DNA of 64,000 nt from G965200765 sp965203865 (lineage in GTDB: Bacteria; Pseudomonadota; Gammaproteobacteria; Arenicellales; JAJDZL01): the NCBI GenBank assembly GCA_965203865.1, contig OZ241916.1, positions 1,550,001 through 1,614,000 on the forward strand, in the 5' to 3' direction. The notes beneath the pieces are model-generated. The model did no database searches. It was not told the origin of the DNA and saw only the letters and a program-made list of their open reading frames with translations. Of the stretch, positions 63,121 to 64,000 are shown piece by piece. Within the stretch, counting starts at the first letter, position 1. Each line of letters opens with the position of its first letter. Made by a program: the position numbers and the translations under genes.

Positions 63121-63596
63121 AAAATCAATTTTAAACTCTGCTGCAATCCGAAAGCTATAGCGAGGCATTGCCCACGCATTCCGGAATTGGTTATGCGGAC
63201 AGCTATATTGATTTCAAGATATTAATCAAACTGTCTCCTTGATATTTTTCATCTCTTACGAACTCCTGCTCCTAATACAGTGGAAAATCCCTGAGCATAC
63301 CGAAAATGTCAATTTCTTGGCATTCAACTCGGGGGTGCCAAACCCTCAAACTGGGAATTAGCACTTTTGGGGACTTTAAAGTTAATAGCAACACTGGAAC
63401 CATTAATGTTCGCAAACTCAGCCATAATCTTGACATTCAGGGTAGAGGACTAGCTTCAGGAAGATACCGACTTTCACAAGCAGTACTATGCGAACAACCT
63501 GAGCGCCGAAAAAAAGCCCCGCATCATTTGCAAACGACACGGGGGTTCTCAAGGATTTCAGCAAGCCTTCCCGTGCTTACTGTATTTGTCGTTCAC
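63121..63596. other. 476-base region between gshA and the autotransporter gene
   Basis: No gene is convincing. A plus-strand frame opens at ATG 63306 but soon becomes the antisense shadow of the autotransporter gene. A long-looped inverted repeat CACGGG/CCCGTG (about 63538-63575) followed on the minus strand by a GC-rich segment and a seven-T run near 63510 might end the autotransporter transcript. Confidence 0.4.
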
Positions 63597-64000
63597 TCAG
63601 AATCTGATACTTGCCCGGGCAACTGCACCGTGATAAAACTTGCCGTCTGCTTCATAGCCGACATAGTTCAGATTCATGTTCAGGCCGCCCTGCTTCTTCA
63701 GCGCGACTCCCGCCCTGAATGCATTGATATTCTGCGGCAATCCGCGTACTGGCAGAGAATTTGTAAAGTTCAGCACCCCCAGCTGGTCCCGCTGGTTCAT
63801 CGCCAGTTTCCCCGGACCGCTAGTTCTTGTGCGATACATGCTCAATCCAAGTTGCGGACGCACCTTGATCTCGTCCGACCAGTTCAGCCAGTCCGAAGCC
63901 TTCAGCTGAACCCCGGCACGCCAGCCCTGATAGGTCTGCCTGTAGCCCGGAACATCGGCAACCAGTACTGCATTGCTGGCCGAATGGCCGCCCTGACTCA
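63597..64000 (-). CDS. C-terminal part of an outer-membrane autotransporter beta-barrel
   Basis: The minus strand is open from the window edge to the TGA at 63597-63599, giving about 133 residues. Alternating hydrophobic and polar strands (GWRAGVQLKASDWLNW, KVRPQLGLSMYRTRTSG, NAFRAGVALKKQGGLNM, FYHGAVARASIRF) and a terminal Phe are typical of an autotransporter beta-domain recognised by the BAM complex. The N-terminal passenger lies beyond the window. Two lines I counted have 55-58% G+C, against roughly 40-43% in the neighbouring genes, suggesting a different origin or strong composition bias of the family. Confidence 0.75.
   Translation of the reverse strand, partial: SQGGHSASNAVLVADVPGYRQTYQGWRAGVQLKASDWLNWSDEIKVRPQLGLSMYRTRTSGPGKLAMNQRDQLGVLNFTNSLPVRGLPQNINAFRAGVALKKQGGLNMNLNYVGYEADGKFYHGAVARASIRF

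Noticed and set aside
63351..63358. GGGAATTA, matching the first bases of the tnpB element terminal repeat
   Set aside because: Only eight bases match and no second end or duplication is present.
63306..64000. Plus-strand open frame with a segment resembling a cadherin-like motif (DFKVNSNTGTINVRK)
   Set aside because: Only about 40 residues resemble anything. The rest is antisense to the autotransporter gene and there is no ribosome binding site.
1..64000. CRISPR array, rRNA operon, prophage or integrated plasmid
   Set aside because: No regularly spaced repeats, rRNA sequence, phage structural genes or replication genes were seen. The single tyrosine recombinase is the housekeeping XerD.

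Overview
The window is a chromosomal segment of a gammaproteobacterium of moderately low G+C (about 40-43% wherever I counted lines). The evidence is the gene orders ffh-rpsP-rimM-trmD-rplS, trpS-scpA-scpB-rluB and methylthioadenosine deaminase-ubiG-HAD phosphatase, together with bamE, proteobacterial gshA and yoaA-tsaB. HrcA beside grpE-dnaK-dnaJ, the glycine betaine/dimethylglycine gene cluster and an AcuI-type reductase fit an uncommon, perhaps marine or host-associated lineage. I cannot name the species.

Layout. 1-2958: start of pheA and complete gyrA (minus strand). 2959-6540: an AT-rich accessory stretch holding a two-gene operon of unknown function (a TIGR04255-like protein fused to a helix-turn-helix, then a protein with a THDCDL motif) and a small basic protein made of three 32-residue repeats. 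6551-14172: minus-strand betaine cluster (choline-kinase-like protein, substrate-binding protein, ATPase, double permease, dimethylglycine dehydrogenase family enzyme). 14295-17002: plus-strand mtaD-ubiG-phosphatase. 17013-22201: minus-strand pcnB-folK-trpS-scpA-scpB-rluB. 22298-23248: tRNA-Glu(CTC) and a thioredoxin-TPR protein. 23245-26174: xerD and a periplasmic repeat protein. 26301-30983: the ffh/rpsP/rimM/trmD/rplS translation cluster, interrupted by a tnpB element. 31100-35070: CNNM/CorC protein, tsaB, yoaA. 35124-40143: hrcA-grpE-dnaK-dnaJ. 40363-43781: nadK-recN-GNAT-bamE. 43832-47092: hinT, a ClC channel and an orphan solute-binding protein. 47302-55940: acuI-like reductase, sterol-desaturase-like protein, HMCES-type protein, Fic protein, sirtuin, phytanoyl-CoA dioxygenase-like protein, birA, ispG. 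56027-63120: ilvD, a GldF/GldG/DUF4340 set and gshA. 63597-64000: the C-terminal end of an outer-membrane autotransporter of clearly higher G+C.

The most striking discovery lies at 27905-29167. A lone, apparently intact tnpB sits between perfect 24-bp terminal inverted repeats and an 8-bp direct repeat (ATTTTTGA), inserted between rpsP and rimM. IS200/IS605- and IS607-type tnpB elements have neither feature, so this looks like a tnpB carried by a DDE-transposase-type or MITE-like element. The inner end of one terminal repeat also supplies an in-frame ATG for rimM, so the insertion appears to have replaced the start of an essential-operon gene without breaking its frame. The second candidate system is the 3706-5819 operon, whose start codon lies just after a run of eight G.
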